A stretch of 64,000 nt of DNA, taken from assembly GCA_010094025.1 (NCBI GenBank), contig ML991835.1:109752-173751 (forward strand), in the 5' to 3' direction. The notes under the pieces were generated by a model. That model saw nothing but the letters and a program-made list of their open reading frames with translations, did not search any database and was not told where the DNA came from. This stretch comes from Viridothelium virens. Lineage: Eukaryota; Ascomycota; Dothideomycetes; Trypetheliales; Trypetheliaceae. Shown here in pieces: positions 1-10,344 of the stretch (positions are counted from its first letter, which is position 1; each line of letters begins with the position of its first letter). Made by a program: the position numbers and the translations under genes.

Positions 1-703
1 GAGAATTAATAGGCACTCTGACAAGACTTTCATGCTGCGAGTTCGTGAAGTAAAGCTCTTGTCCATGGAGTCTGAGGCCGTTTGCGCCGAATCCGGTCGA
101 TTGCGTGTAGGTATTGTTGATAGGTATCTTGACTTCTCCGGTAGTGGTATCGACACTCCATATGATACCCACTAGAAAATCGCTGACGAGTAACAAACTG
201 GAGTCGTCGCCCAGATATACCAAGCCGTCAAGTGCTCCTGCTCCAGGAATAGTCGCTACTTTCGAAACCTTGGCCGACCCTGGTATCTCTTCAGAGAAAC
301 CTCGCATATCCACTTGGAATATGTATGCTTCGCCGTATCCTTGCAGCAGTTTTGATGAATAGTTCGCCGTGCATACGAAAAACACATCTGGCGCTCCTTC
401 TGCGATTCCGAGGACCGAAGCCGTCTCATTGAACTCATGAATGATGATTGGATTGCGTTTGGAAAACGGATCTACTTGGTAGATTCGCGGCTTGGAGTCT
501 TCGGTTGCAAGGATTTGTCCATTGCTCCGTACAGCAAGATTCTCTATCCACGTGTCTTCTGGGAATTCGTGTACGACATGAGCGGGAAGTGCGAAGGTTA
601 GATTTGCCCCAGTATCAAGAGTTGGGTCTTGGTCGACCGGAGCGGCGACTGATAGTTGAAAATAGCTGAAAAGCACTAGAGCAATGACAATGAGTATTTC
701 CAT
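1..703 (-). CDS. Secreted SMP-30/gluconolactonase-like beta-propeller protein, 3' end outside window
   Basis: The reading frame is open from the ATG at 703 to the window edge (234 codons, no stop), so the C-terminus is missing. Residues 1-20 are a signal peptide (MEILIVIALVLFSYF... ending SVA). The rest has spaced motifs of six-bladed SMP-30/strictosidine-synthase-like propellers: WIENLAVRSNGQIL (52-65), the hydrophobic strand SLLLVSDFLVGIIWSVD, and GFGANGLRL (204-212), the usual NGL metal-loop motif. Such proteins occur in fungal metabolite clusters; some relatives act as hetero-Diels-Alderases in tropolone meroterpenoid pathways, others are lactonases or have no known activity. It is transcribed in the same direction as the P450 ending at 1581. 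Family assignment is fairly sure; the reaction is unknown. Confidence 0.75.
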   Translation of the reverse strand, partial: MEILIVIALVLFSYFQLSVAAPVDQDPTLDTGANLTFALPAHVVHEFPEDTWIENLAVRSNGQILATEDSKPRIYQVDPFSKRNPIIIHEFNETASVLGIAEGAPDVFFVCTANYSSKLLQGYGEAYIFQVDMRGFSEEIPGSAKVSKVATIPGAGALDGLVYLGDDSSLLLVSDFLVGIIWSVDTTTGEVKIPINNTYTQSTGFGANGLRLHGQELYFTNSQHESLVRVPINS

Positions 704-1580
704 AATGGTGATAATGTCGATACCCTCACTTTGAGCTCTCGAGCACTCAAAGATCTAGAGTAGAAAGATATGGGATCTATGCGGAGTGAAACGCTCATCA
801 ACATCTCGGCAACAGGATCGTCCTGAAGACTTAAGTATGGTCAATGAGTCGTTAGCAATGGCACCCAAGCCCTTGTTCAGTCTTAGTATGTTCATTGGGT
901 TGTGCTTAAACTTCAGCGCCATTCCGTAATGGCTATATAATCATGACAGAATCAAGTTTGATTTGACACTATGGTAGAGGTAGTTCAAAGCGGAGAAGTC
1001 TCGGTCGGCGGTTGTATGATTTGTAACTAAGAAAGGTGGGAGGCTGTGTTAATTTTAAGGCGTGCGGCGTAGTTTCTCAGCTGCGGCAACCTAGCGCGCT
1101 AGTCATTAGTTGTACCGCTCATGAATAGTTTATTATTTACTCTTTACAGTAAGGATCCAACTTCTGTATATTGAAGTAATTTCTTTGCAGAATGAATGTG
1201 CTCGAAGACTTTGTATTGGGTCCAGGCTGGAGAACGTCGAACCACAAAGGATCGTAAGTCTAAAATCGGCAACAGAGTACCAGTGTTCAATGCTTGGACC
1301 ACCATAGTGAAATGCGGCTTCCATATTATTGGGGTCACGTACAGTCCTCTTGACAGATCTTCCTCTTTCTCGACCGATCGGAGAAACAACCACCTTCATG
1401 CCAACTGAGTCTCCGCTGAGCCAGCAGTACCAAAGCTGAGGCTTATCCAGCAATCTTGCTCTTATGCCAATGCGCAAGAGATATACAATGCTGCAGCAAC
1501 GCATACTCATGATGCCACTCAATGCTTGATTCAACTCCTGTGAAGCTCTCACTGGTTTGTTCAAAATCACAAACCAATTC
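704..1580. other. Intergenic, no supported gene
   Basis: Holds the promoter of the gene starting at 703 and the 3' flank of the P450. Two overlapping minus frames at 1133-1570 are open for 80-145 codons, but neither shows a family motif or joins cleanly to an exon, so no gene is called. Confidence 0.5.
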
Positions 1581-3296
1581 TCACTTGCGGGATCTTCGCT
1601 TAACGTGTACGGTGATGTCGTACTGCATTATGAAAGCCGAATTGCGCGTCTTCCACGGCCGGTCATGAGACATCTCGAATGTGTAATGGCGCAGAACCTC
1701 GGACACGGTCTTGTGGATTTCGGCGAGAGCCAACTGTACACAATTAGTCACCTGTTCACGGTAGTGCAATCCAGGTGGGTGCGCGCCTACATTCTTCCCA
1801 ATACAAGTTCGACTGCCCGCGCCAAATCCGAGAATCGCCTTGTCCATGGCAAAGGATCTCTCCTGACTCTCGAGCCATCTTTCAGGCCTGAAGTCGTCGG
1901 CATCGGGACCAAAGACTTCCTTGTCAAAGTGGACGATAGCGGGACTTATACCAACTCTATAGCCCTGCGGGATATATTTACCCGACAGCTGAAGGCCCTC
2001 AGGTGGGGCATGCCTGGGCATGTGGATTTGCCAAGGCGGAAATACCCTCATGGCCTCTTTGATGGATGCACAGGTGTACTTAAGACTCATTGCTTCGGAC
2101 TGCCTGACAGGAGAACTCAAAAGGCCAGCAGCAGCAGCCGCATCAATTTCCTCCAAGACTTTGGCCAGATGACCTGGATGCTTTATCAGATTGTAAAGGA
2201 CCGAACGCATTCCTATCGACGAGCTATCTGCACCGGCAATGCTAGAGTTCTTGATCAGATTATGGATCCGAGCATCGAGTCCTCATCCGCGACTTACATG
2301 CCACCCCAAGATTCTAGAGCAATTTCTCTATGGGTGAAGTCTCTCTTCGCACCTCTTTGACGCTCGATTCTGAACAGTTGAGACAAGAGATCATTGCGTT
2401 GTATATTCTCCTGCTCGCTATCGTTCCTTCTCCGAGCCGTATGTTCAAGAGCAGCGGTCGTGATGCCGCCGGCGGCCTTTACAGCTTTGAGAGTGCTCGG
2501 ATTCAGTACGGCTGCGCCCATGATGAAGAGACGCATGTACGTGGGCGCAACCGCCGCGAAAGTGAGGAGCGGCAGACTTGTCCAGACAGCGTCAATGTAG
2601 TTTAGATGGTCGAACCCCTTCTCCAAGAATTCGAAGGATCTGCCGAAGAAGACAACACCGACAATGTCATACGCGTACCTGGAGTCACATTAGAATAAAT
2701 TTGCAGTTCTCTCACCCAGATGGGCAGATAATGACAAGGTACATCTCAAGCCAACGACCAAGGTCCATGACTTCCTGCTTATCGGCAAATTCGCCTAACC
2801 GCTTGACAAGCCAGGTCAGACACTCGTCCATGGCGCTTTCATTCTTCAAGATGCTGGTCATGGTGTACACCGGATTGACAATTCTCCGATGATTGGCGTG
2901 CTCGACCTCGTCCGTAACAGTGAACATGTCCGGCCTGTCACTGATGCCGATCGGTCGATATGTTGGGTAGAAATCGGTCTTCGTCAACGGCTTCTGAGTC
3001 CTGTATATTTTTGGTATTGCAGATGCTTCGCTCAATGAGACTTCATTGTGAGCGACGCGGACGACCGGGCCGTATTCTGCATGGAGATTACGTTGAGCAA
3101 CTTCTAGTTTCCCGGTGTACATGTGGTACATTAGCCATGTTCGCGAAACAGAAGGCCAAAGCGGTCCAGGAATCGAGGCAAGCGGATGAAGAGTACGACA
3201 GTAGATGATCCAGCCAACGTAGTAAATGACAAAAGAGATGGGTAGTATGATGAAAACGCTGGTGGCGTAGGAGGCGCCCAACAGAGGTAAAGGCAT
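1581..3296 (-). CDS. Cytochrome P450 (P450-1), pisatin-demethylase-like
   Basis: Membrane-bound heme monooxygenase of the ER. Exons: 3296-2743, 2678-2298, 2241-1791, 1733-1581; 512 residues, normal for fungal P450s. The introns (64, 56 and 57 nt) keep frame. An N-terminal membrane anchor (about residues 10-32) is followed by the proline-rich hinge PLASIPGPLWP. The I-helix AGADSSSI is at about 314-321, the E-x-x-R motif EAMR at 374-377, FRPERW at about 429-434 and the heme loop FGAGSRTCIGKN at 451-462 with cysteine 458. The last intron lies directly after the heme loop, is divisible by three and has no stop, so retention would insert 19 residues. It sits among tailoring-type genes, so it probably oxidises a secondary metabolite. 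The substrate cannot be read from sequence. Confidence 0.92.
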
Positions 3297-5111
3297 GATT
3301 CATATGGTGTTTGTATTGATCTTCGATAAAAGGCGATTCCAGGATGCTTTCGCGTCGGAATACAAGAAGTTCCACGATACCGCGCCTGAGATTCTAATAA
3401 TCCGCTCCTGGATGAAGAGACTGGCCATCTCCGCTCTCCGTGTGCGGCGCAGTAAGGCAAGCTCTCGCGGGGTTTGCTTGACAATCATCCTGACCCTTGC
3501 AGCTTAGGCGATTCAGCTCTCATAGAGTTCGCTCTCTACGCTAACAGATTGGTAGCATGTCGCTGATAGAATGAGCCAAGAGTTTGGTTGGTGGTTGGCG
3601 GATTGGATTGGACACAGGAAGATGATCGCTGTTGTTTTGGCCTGGCTCCCTGAGTGACTCGAAACGCTAGCCGTACCTTACCTAGAGCTAGGGAAATCCC
3701 GAAGACGATACCCCACTGTGGCACTTTCTCCCGTCGCATCATCTAGCGCCAGCTTGTATGAAGACGGCGGAGACGGCGGAGACGTTGATATCTATATGTC
3801 AGCTTCGTTTCATTCTGCGGGATGTTGTTGACGTCGGCCAACACTCGGCTCGCCGCCACGATGACTTTGCAACAGTGGACAGGACAGTTGAAAACGATCT
3901 TGAAAGTAACACATGGGCGCGCAATGTGGATCGTCTGGGACGGCAAGATTTAGTGCGGCGAAGCAAATCGTGCTCTTGTTGTGGGCGATTGAAGCTGTTC
4001 CAGAACAAGTTGTCCTGTCATCCGTGAGGGAGAGAAGGACAAAAGATTTGTCAGGCAGTTCGTTCGATGTTCGTCCGATGGCGTACTCTGTTCAAGATTC
4101 TGCTTTGGGCAAATCATCATCAGCCTACGTGAAAAGACACGCTCTTCCGTCGCGTTCAGACGCGTTGCCGAAATAAGAACTAGACGACTGATTGTGTAAG
4201 CCACCAAACTTCCACACATACTAATGCGAGAGTACGCTTGACAACCGAGTCATAAGTACACGTACTTTCCGTTATCTGTACTTCAACAAAACGATATTTC
4301 GAGGAGTTCATGCAGCCTGCGAGGTACAAGTGTTTGTCAGACAGTCAACGGTGTAGATGAATACCTAGCTTACGGAGTACTCGGAACCGATTCCTTCAAC
4401 TTACGATCGACTTGTCCGCTGCCGGGTCTCGATCTTTTTGCGAACAACTAACACTAGCATAAGAACTATCCAATAACGAGCGGTCAATGTTAAAGTGAAA
4501 GTTGATTTAACATGATAAACTCAGTTCATGTTCGTGGTGCTTCAAACCCCCAGTCGTCGCCAGCAAAGCATCTTCTGTAAAGATACTCAAACTGCTTCAA
4601 GACTTGTTGTTTCCCTTCAATAGGGAAAGTCAGACTATGCACCCTATTGAACCGGCTATCTTGGGGCGACTTTGCTACAAAATGCTAGTCGCCTTGCATC
4701 TTCATCCTTTACCACTTGTAATTCCACAGCATTTCCTCAAGTTACCAGCCGTAACACTGTATGAGTTTTTGTCTAGCTCGCGTCCTTCATCTCGCATTTT
4801 TTGTCGTCACTGAGATCGAAAGGACAAAGATCAGCTGAAGATGTCTATGATACGACAAATTTAGCATTGCAAGGTTGCAGCAGAGGTTCCATACACAACA
4901 TGGTACTAACCAGCTCTGGCTGCCTCTACTTTACTTTCGCCTTCAACGAATGGACCACCCTCCTCAGGAACATCCTCATCGCCATTAAAGGTTGGCGATA
5001 CCGTACGACAGGACCGAGCTTCTGAGCCTTCATCTATCGATCCTTCTGACCACAACATTGATGCGCCATTGGCAACCTCCGAGTTCAATAGACGCGAAGA
5101 CTCCTCCGACA
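3297..5111. other. Gene-poor intergenic region
   Basis: Holds the promoter of P450-1 and the 3' flank of the unknown gene ending at 5112. Only short overlapping frames without motifs occur at 3500-4800. A minus-strand acidic frame at 4906-5115 may be a spliced extension of the neighbouring gene (see that entry). Confidence 0.5.
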
Positions 5112-6086
5112 TCACTCTTCGCTCCGCATCTTACAAAGATTGATGGCCACGGTCTGCGCCCGCAGATCCAAATTACCATCGGTACGGACCAGCATCCCGT
5201 CTGAGTTTGTAGTGGGTCTCCTATGCCGTTTCTTGGTGTCTTCCCTGCGCTCTGGACTGTTGACGCTGTGCCAGTCCTAAAGGTAGGACTTTGTTGTCGA
5301 AGATTACGTTGCTGCAGAGAGGTGGATCCATGGTTCTGGTAGGTCGTGGATGGTGCTGCGGTGTTTGGGCGCCTGCCGGCTTCGACACTTTGGAAAGCCA
5401 CGGGCCTCTCCAAAGAGGGTAACGAGTGCACGCTCGTCCATTGTTTAATGTGATGATCTATTTGGTGCTCATTCGTATTTTTTGTGTGCTGATCATTCAC
5501 CCAGCGCTCCTGCAACCTGGCGGCGACCGAGTTAAAAGTGTATTTGGACCGACTTCCGTACCGTGATTTTTTCTCTGGAGAGAAAGGTTCGAATGGATTC
5601 TCGTCCGGATCATACTGATGAAAAAGCAAGTTGCGCTGATACGAGTTCGAAGCAGGCCCCTGCGAAAGCTCCGTCGCTTTGGTGCTTGTGTCTACGGCGA
5701 CTTTACACAGCTCGTGTTCGCCAGGTCCAAGTTTTTCTTGTTTGAACCCCAATGGGTAGCTTTTGGCTTGTGTCTTAGACGTCATATTCGGTATCCATTT
5801 TAGCTCGAACCGCTTTCCTGAGAGCCTATCTATTGCGGCCTTTCCCTGCGAGCTCAGGCTCATCAAAACTCTGCAACATGGAAGAACTTACGATCTTAAG
5901 ACCCTTTTTCATGAGACTGTCAAGTTACTCAAACTGTTGGCGTTGGTCTACACAGCTGGCTACGCACTACTCAATAGCCTCGTTGAGTTGACTTTGCTCA
6001 GCCAGGGCTTTTTCGTCAGACAGCTGCGGACGAAACGTGCTATACTGGAAAGAGCTTCGAGGGCCACTTGGAACGAACTGAAACAT
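5112..6086 (-). CDS. Hypothetical protein, three exons, basic C-terminus
   Basis: I do not recognise this protein. The best model joins exons 6086-5971, 5870-5308 and 5251-5112 (introns of 100 and 56 nt) into 272 residues. The start MFQFVPSGPRSSF and the segment LSDEKALAEQSQLNEAIE look coding. The middle is hydrophilic and rich in S, Q, N and P (probably disordered), and the end has a lysine/arginine cluster (KKRHRRP) that could be a nuclear signal. Alternative end: a good donor (GTAAGA) just before the stop could splice to an acidic tail ending at 4906 (TFNGDEDVPEEGG). No signal peptide or membrane segment is seen. It lies between two P450s, but whether it belongs to the cluster is open. Confidence 0.5.
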
Positions 6087-6664
6087 TCTTTTTCGTTTCG
6101 AATATCACAGAATAGTCGCGCAGAAAGAAAATCGTGGACGCCCTTGATGCTAAATACAGGGCCTGTACTCCCAAATGAAAGGAAACTTCGATTTAATCTG
6201 AGCATTTTGCTTCCCATCTAGCTCGGCAAAGGCAAACTATTAGACCTTCCCATATACGTCGACGTCTCTATGAGCTCATCCACACCGACTATAACCGATG
6301 CTATCATAGATCTCTTAACCCATAATGACAGGATTCAAGGCCGGTGATGTGTTCCAAAGCCGGTCAGGGAAACAAGAAATAATTTAGGATCAGTTGTTTT
6401 ATCCTCAACATTCGTGGTGAAAGACTCCAGAGAAGTGTTAATGAAGGTACGATGCTTGACGAAAGTCCCAACGTGCCAATATTAGAAACAGTGAGGATAA
6501 CGAGTCTCCGGTTTCATCACAGTCCCTGGATTCAATCTCAAAAGAATCAGAGCAGCTGTATTGATACGCCTCTTAGGTGATCTCACTTCATGTGCATAGA
6601 AATTGGAGCTCGCGCAGTGTCAAGACAGTATCTGTTCCCTCTAGCGGCTTCTGTCATCTGGGTA
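6087..6664. other. Intergenic, nothing recognised
   Basis: Separates the start of the unknown gene (6086) from the end of P450-2 (6665). No coding signal or repeat seen. Confidence 0.5.
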
Positions 6665-8361
6665 TTAAGATCGATGAACTGGCTTCAGCTGTACCCATAA
6701 TGGTGGTTTGGTCATCGAATGAAATATCTTCATGGGATTCATTTGACCGTCTAAGCCCCACATCTGATTCTTCGCTTCGTATTTGCCCTTGGCAAGTTCG
6801 ATATCGAAGTTCCAAACCAGGTGAGCAGCAATGAGTCTCATCTCTAGGTAGGCGAGATTCTTCCCAATGCATACCCTAGGTCCTGTTCCGAATGGCAATG
6901 AAGCGTTGAGGTGATCACCTCGAAACTTGACATCTTTTCCTAACCATCGCTCTGGTCTATATAGATCCGGCTCGTGGAAATTCAGAGGTGAATGCGTTGC
7001 TACCCAAGGTGGAACGGCGACTGTTGTACCTGAAGGCACGTAGTAGCCGGCAATTGTAGCCCCACCAAGAGGAACTAGCCGTTGTTGACTCGCTGGTGAG
7101 GGTGGAAAGAGACGTAGTGCCTCGTTTATAGTCGCGTCGAAATATTGAAGTTCTTTCACTTTCTCCCACTTGATGTCGTCGGCCGTCAGAAAAGCCTCTC
7201 TAATCTCGCTTACCAATCGCCTATACACATATGGGTGTGTACACATAAAGTAGGTCCAGCCAGTGAGAGCAGTAGCCGTTGTATCAGTTCCAGCGCTAAT
7301 AAACAATCCCATGTTTAGGATAATCTCAGTTTGGGAGAGAGATTTTCTGGACTCATTCTCAAGAATCTGGTACATAAAGTCCTTGTGGTCTCGATTTGGG
7401 TCTGCAAGGCGGGCAATTGTCTTTTCGCGCGAGTTGCTCAAATGGATCTTCCTCCAAGCAGCGGCTTTTGCAGGAACAAGAAGCCGTGTTATCAAAGACT
7501 CAAGCCATGTGCCGACCCCGGACAGTCGGCGTATGGCCTGCGTCCACGTAGCTGCTATGAAGACATTGATAACAGAAGTCGACCACTCTGTAGCCGATGC
7601 ATGGTCTAAACACCCGAAAGGCTCTGCAAAGCATAAATCGCCCATCATATCGAACGCAAGATACGTGTCTATCTATGCTGTTAGCTCGGCAAAAACAAAA
7701 GGGCACAGCCGAGTTGGAGGCTTACACCAATCCGAAAAATCCACGGCTTGTTCATTGGCACACATGGTCTCGAGTATGGCGACCAACTTTTGGATATGGA
7801 CTTGAAGTATACTTTCCAGGTGGAGTAGAGCGCTGTTGGAAAACAAGTAACCTAAAGCTCTGCGCTGGCGAGTGTGCTCCTTGTTCACAGCTAGGCTTAC
7901 GCCCGTTTGACCGTCTACATTTCCAACAGCTCCAAGGAATATAGGACTTTTCTCCATAAATGGGCCACCTTTCTGCATGCTGGGTTAGGACTGGTGCTTT
8001 TGGCATTCACTTGCAACCTACTCGATGACCATAGATTTCTTCTCTAGCATCTACGCTAATGAAACTCAGCTCGTTTGGAGAGACTCGTACCACGGAGCCA
8101 TATTTCTCATGCAGCGACCGGTAATAGATGTGCTGTTCTCCTCTCACGAGTGCTAAAGCAGCAGGCAGCTCCGATATGCTATTGATCCAGGGACCCGGGA
8201 CCGAACGTAGGGGATGGAAGAACCAACTTTGAAGAGCTCGAAGAAGGTGGCCAATGACGAACTAGTAGTGGTGAGCAAAGCTTCTCAAGTCTGGATCAAC
8301 GACCCACGAGAGCTGCAACCGCAGCGATTACCGAAGCGGTGGATACTACGTTACTCAGCAT
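6665..8361 (-). CDS. Cytochrome P450 (P450-2), isotrichodermin C-15 hydroxylase/benzoate hydroxylase-like
   Basis: ER-bound heme monooxygenase. Exons: 8361-8308, 8261-8022, 7972-7726, 7668-6665; 514 residues. Introns are 46, 49 and 57 nt. The first exon encodes only 18 residues, the start of a membrane anchor that continues after the splice (AAVAAL then FVIGHLL). The hinge HPLRSVPGPW and the segment YRSLHEKYGSVVRVSPNELSF are typical of CYP65-type enzymes. The I-helix AGTDTT is at 306-311, EALR at 363-366, YRPERW at 417-422 and the heme loop PFGTGPRVCIGKN around cysteine 447. All key residues are present, so it should be active. It is divergent to the methyltransferase at 9087, with TTTGCTCA elements in intron 1 and in the shared promoter. 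The substrate is unknown. Confidence 0.92.
8272..8279 (-). promoter_or_regulatory. TTTGCTCA element (Mac1-type copper element candidate) in P450-2 intron 1
   Basis: Exact match on the minus strand to the yeast Mac1 element TTTGCTC(A/G). It lies in the first intron of P450-2, about 85 bp inside the gene. With flanks the 11-mer is GCTTTGCTCAC, repeated in opposite orientation at 8962-8972. Function is inferred only from the motif. Confidence 0.3.
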
Positions 8362-9086
8362 TTGTGGAAATGTTCTTAAATGCCCTCAGCTCGTTACTGC
8401 CACTATGATACAGATCTGGAATGGGAAAAATGACACTGCTACTGATACCTGCGTGCCTGCGCTGTGCGTGCCTGTGCTGAGTCAAAGCTTATATGCAATT
8501 ATGTGGAGAGTCACATCGGGAGCTGGTCCGCTACAATAGTCAATACTCTACTGCAAAGGTCTTGTAAAACCCCACCCGCTCACTCGGCCTTCATGCAGCA
8601 GACTCCGCGAGCGCATTTGTCATCGATCTGACTTCATCAATTCCCTGGGAAAAAAAAGGGGTCAGATGCAGTTAACGGACGGTCCTGTGGGCGTACCCCA
8701 CAAGGTGCATTTAGTGCAAGGGTGGTATGTTGCCCTTTTTTACTTTTGGATCGTATATTCGCCATGCAGAGAACAAAACAAGCTCAAAATCCCTCATACT
8801 GGCTCTTTAGGGGGTCTTGCGATCTTATGCATGACGGACGCTGATGAGCGCCACTAACACCACACTAAGCCAAGTGAGATCTAGCTTGAGGCCGATACCC
8901 CGACTCGCCAAAGCATTGCTGGATACCTCTATGCTGCATTCTTGTGAACGAGATCTTGCAAGCTTTGCTCACGAATCGCACATTTGCTATACAAATATGA
9001 ACTTGTACGTATGGCTCTAGTAAGCTTTTTCGATACACTAGCCAAGTTGTGATTTTATTTCGTCCGCGTAATTTATTGATGCAGCG
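8362..9086. promoter_or_regulatory. Divergent promoter of P450-2 and methyltransferase
   Basis: 725 bp between two divergently transcribed genes, so probably a shared control region. It has a TTTGCTCA site at 8964-8971. No coding frame of note. Confidence 0.5.
8964..8971 (+). promoter_or_regulatory. TTTGCTCA element upstream of methyltransferase
   Basis: Exact match to the Mac1 copper element consensus, 116 bp before the methyltransferase ATG. It shares the 11-mer GCTTTGCTCAC with the site at 8271-8281 in inverted orientation. A copper-fist regulator is encoded 11 kb away. The role is inference. Confidence 0.35.
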
Positions 9087-9866
9087 ATGGGAGACACCAA
9101 GGAATTGGCGAGAGGCTATGTCTTGGTTAACAACACTCAGTACGATGCGGGACTGTTTCTCCTCCAAAGACTTAATATTATGCCAGGCACGAGAGTCCTC
9201 GATGTCGGCTGTGGAACCGGCAACCTCACCAATCACATAGCGGACGTCGTCGGAGAGCAAGGAGATGTCGTCGGCGTTGATCCAAGCAAGGAGCGGCTTG
9301 CCATTGCACTCGAGAGAAAGAAGCCGAACTTGTCGTTTTACGAAGGCAAAGCTGAAGACTTATCACGTTTTCCCGCAGCGAGCTTCGACATTGTCTATGT
9401 GAACTCGACGTTCCACTGGGTGCAGGACCAGCTCGCGGCACTCAAGGAAGTTGCTCGTGTACTGAATTCAGGAGGACGCCTCGGTATATCAGGCGGGTCT
9501 GGGGACTATCTTACGGCACAAGAAAAGATCAAAGAAGAGGTACTATCGAGGGAGCCTTATCGGAATTACCCAGAGGACAGCCCGCCGAAGTTTCTTAAAC
9601 AACACGAGCTCGAACTCCTCCTCGAAAATGCCGGGTTTTCCGGAAGGAAATTCGTCATCAACAAAATCGTGAAATGGTCCAAGGATGCTGATGCAATGAT
9701 CGATTGGTTAGATACAAGTTCATCGGGGAAGACGTATGGTAGTATACCTCTGGATCTACGGCCATCAGCAAGGGAGGAAATGAAGAAGGAGTGGAGCGAG
9801 CTTATGACAGAGGAGGGAATTCATATGGAGATGGATCTGCTGGTTACTGTGGCTATCAAAGTCTGA
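9087..9866 (+). CDS. Class I SAM-dependent methyltransferase
   Basis: Single exon, 259 residues, typical for small methyltransferases. Motif I, VLDVGCGTGNL, is at 37-47. It is followed by the acidic ribose-binding loop GVDPSKER (63-70) and then by KAEDLSRFPAASFDIVYVNSTFHWVQD, the methyltransferase-11 type core. SGGRLGISGGSGDYL is the usual strand and turn after the core. The family methylates O, N or C atoms of small molecules and also includes arsenite and trans-aconitate methyltransferase-like members; the acceptor cannot be read here. It has no signal peptide, so it is probably cytosolic. It is divergent from P450-2 and followed by an exporter gene, fitting a tailoring role in the cluster. 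It lacks the fold length expected of a nicotianamine synthase. Confidence 0.88.
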   Translation: MGDTKELARGYVLVNNTQYDAGLFLLQRLNIMPGTRVLDVGCGTGNLTNHIADVVGEQGDVVGVDPSKERLAIALERKKPNLSFYEGKAEDLSRFPAASFDIVYVNSTFHWVQDQLAALKEVARVLNSGGRLGISGGSGDYLTAQEKIKEEVLSREPYRNYPEDSPPKFLKQHELELLLENAGFSGRKFVINKIVKWSKDADAMIDWLDTSSSGKTYGSIPLDLRPSAREEMKKEWSELMTEEGIHMEMDLLVTVAIKV

Positions 9867-10344
9867 GCGATTCAATTTATCTTCCGAAATCGGTTGAACA
9901 TCTTAGAGTAAAGCAGCCTTGGAGAGCAATGTGCGGGGATCTGAGATTTTGCACTATCGTTGTCAACTACCTATCTTTCATTCATCTAGATACACAATGG
10001 AGTAGAAAATGTGAAACCTTCAGGATATGACGATACTATCGTAGGATGGATGCGCACGCGAAAGCGCGGCTCGGAAGCAGGAAAAGTGCGTCATCTCGCT
10101 ACGCCGTTCCACCGCGCCGCTGTCTTCTACTGCGGCTTTGGCCCTCGCTGGCTTCAACCAGACATCGCTGTCATTGCCTTCCTGTCCCCTGCTTCTTTCT
10201 TTCCCCCTCTAGACCCAATATGCTGGCTCAGATCCGTCGGACCCCCGGTGGCATGAGCAATTTTGGCCCACCAGCTCGCGTTTGCTCTTCTTAGCCACTG
10301 AATCCATTGTTCTTGACTTCCGAATACAAATTTACAATTACAAC
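9867..10344. promoter_or_regulatory. Methyltransferase 3' flank and MFS promoter
   Basis: 478 bp between two co-directional genes. A pyrimidine-rich stretch at about 10185-10215 precedes the MFS start, as in many fungal leaders. TTTGCTCT at 10281 is not a full copper-element match. Confidence 0.4.

Noticed and set aside
1133-1570. Two overlapping minus-strand frames of 80 and 145 codons
   Set aside because: No family motif, odd composition and no splice joins; coding status cannot be supported.
4906-5115. Separate small acidic protein
   Set aside because: No proper ATG context and overlap with the end of the unknown gene; more likely an alternative 3' exon or untranslated region.
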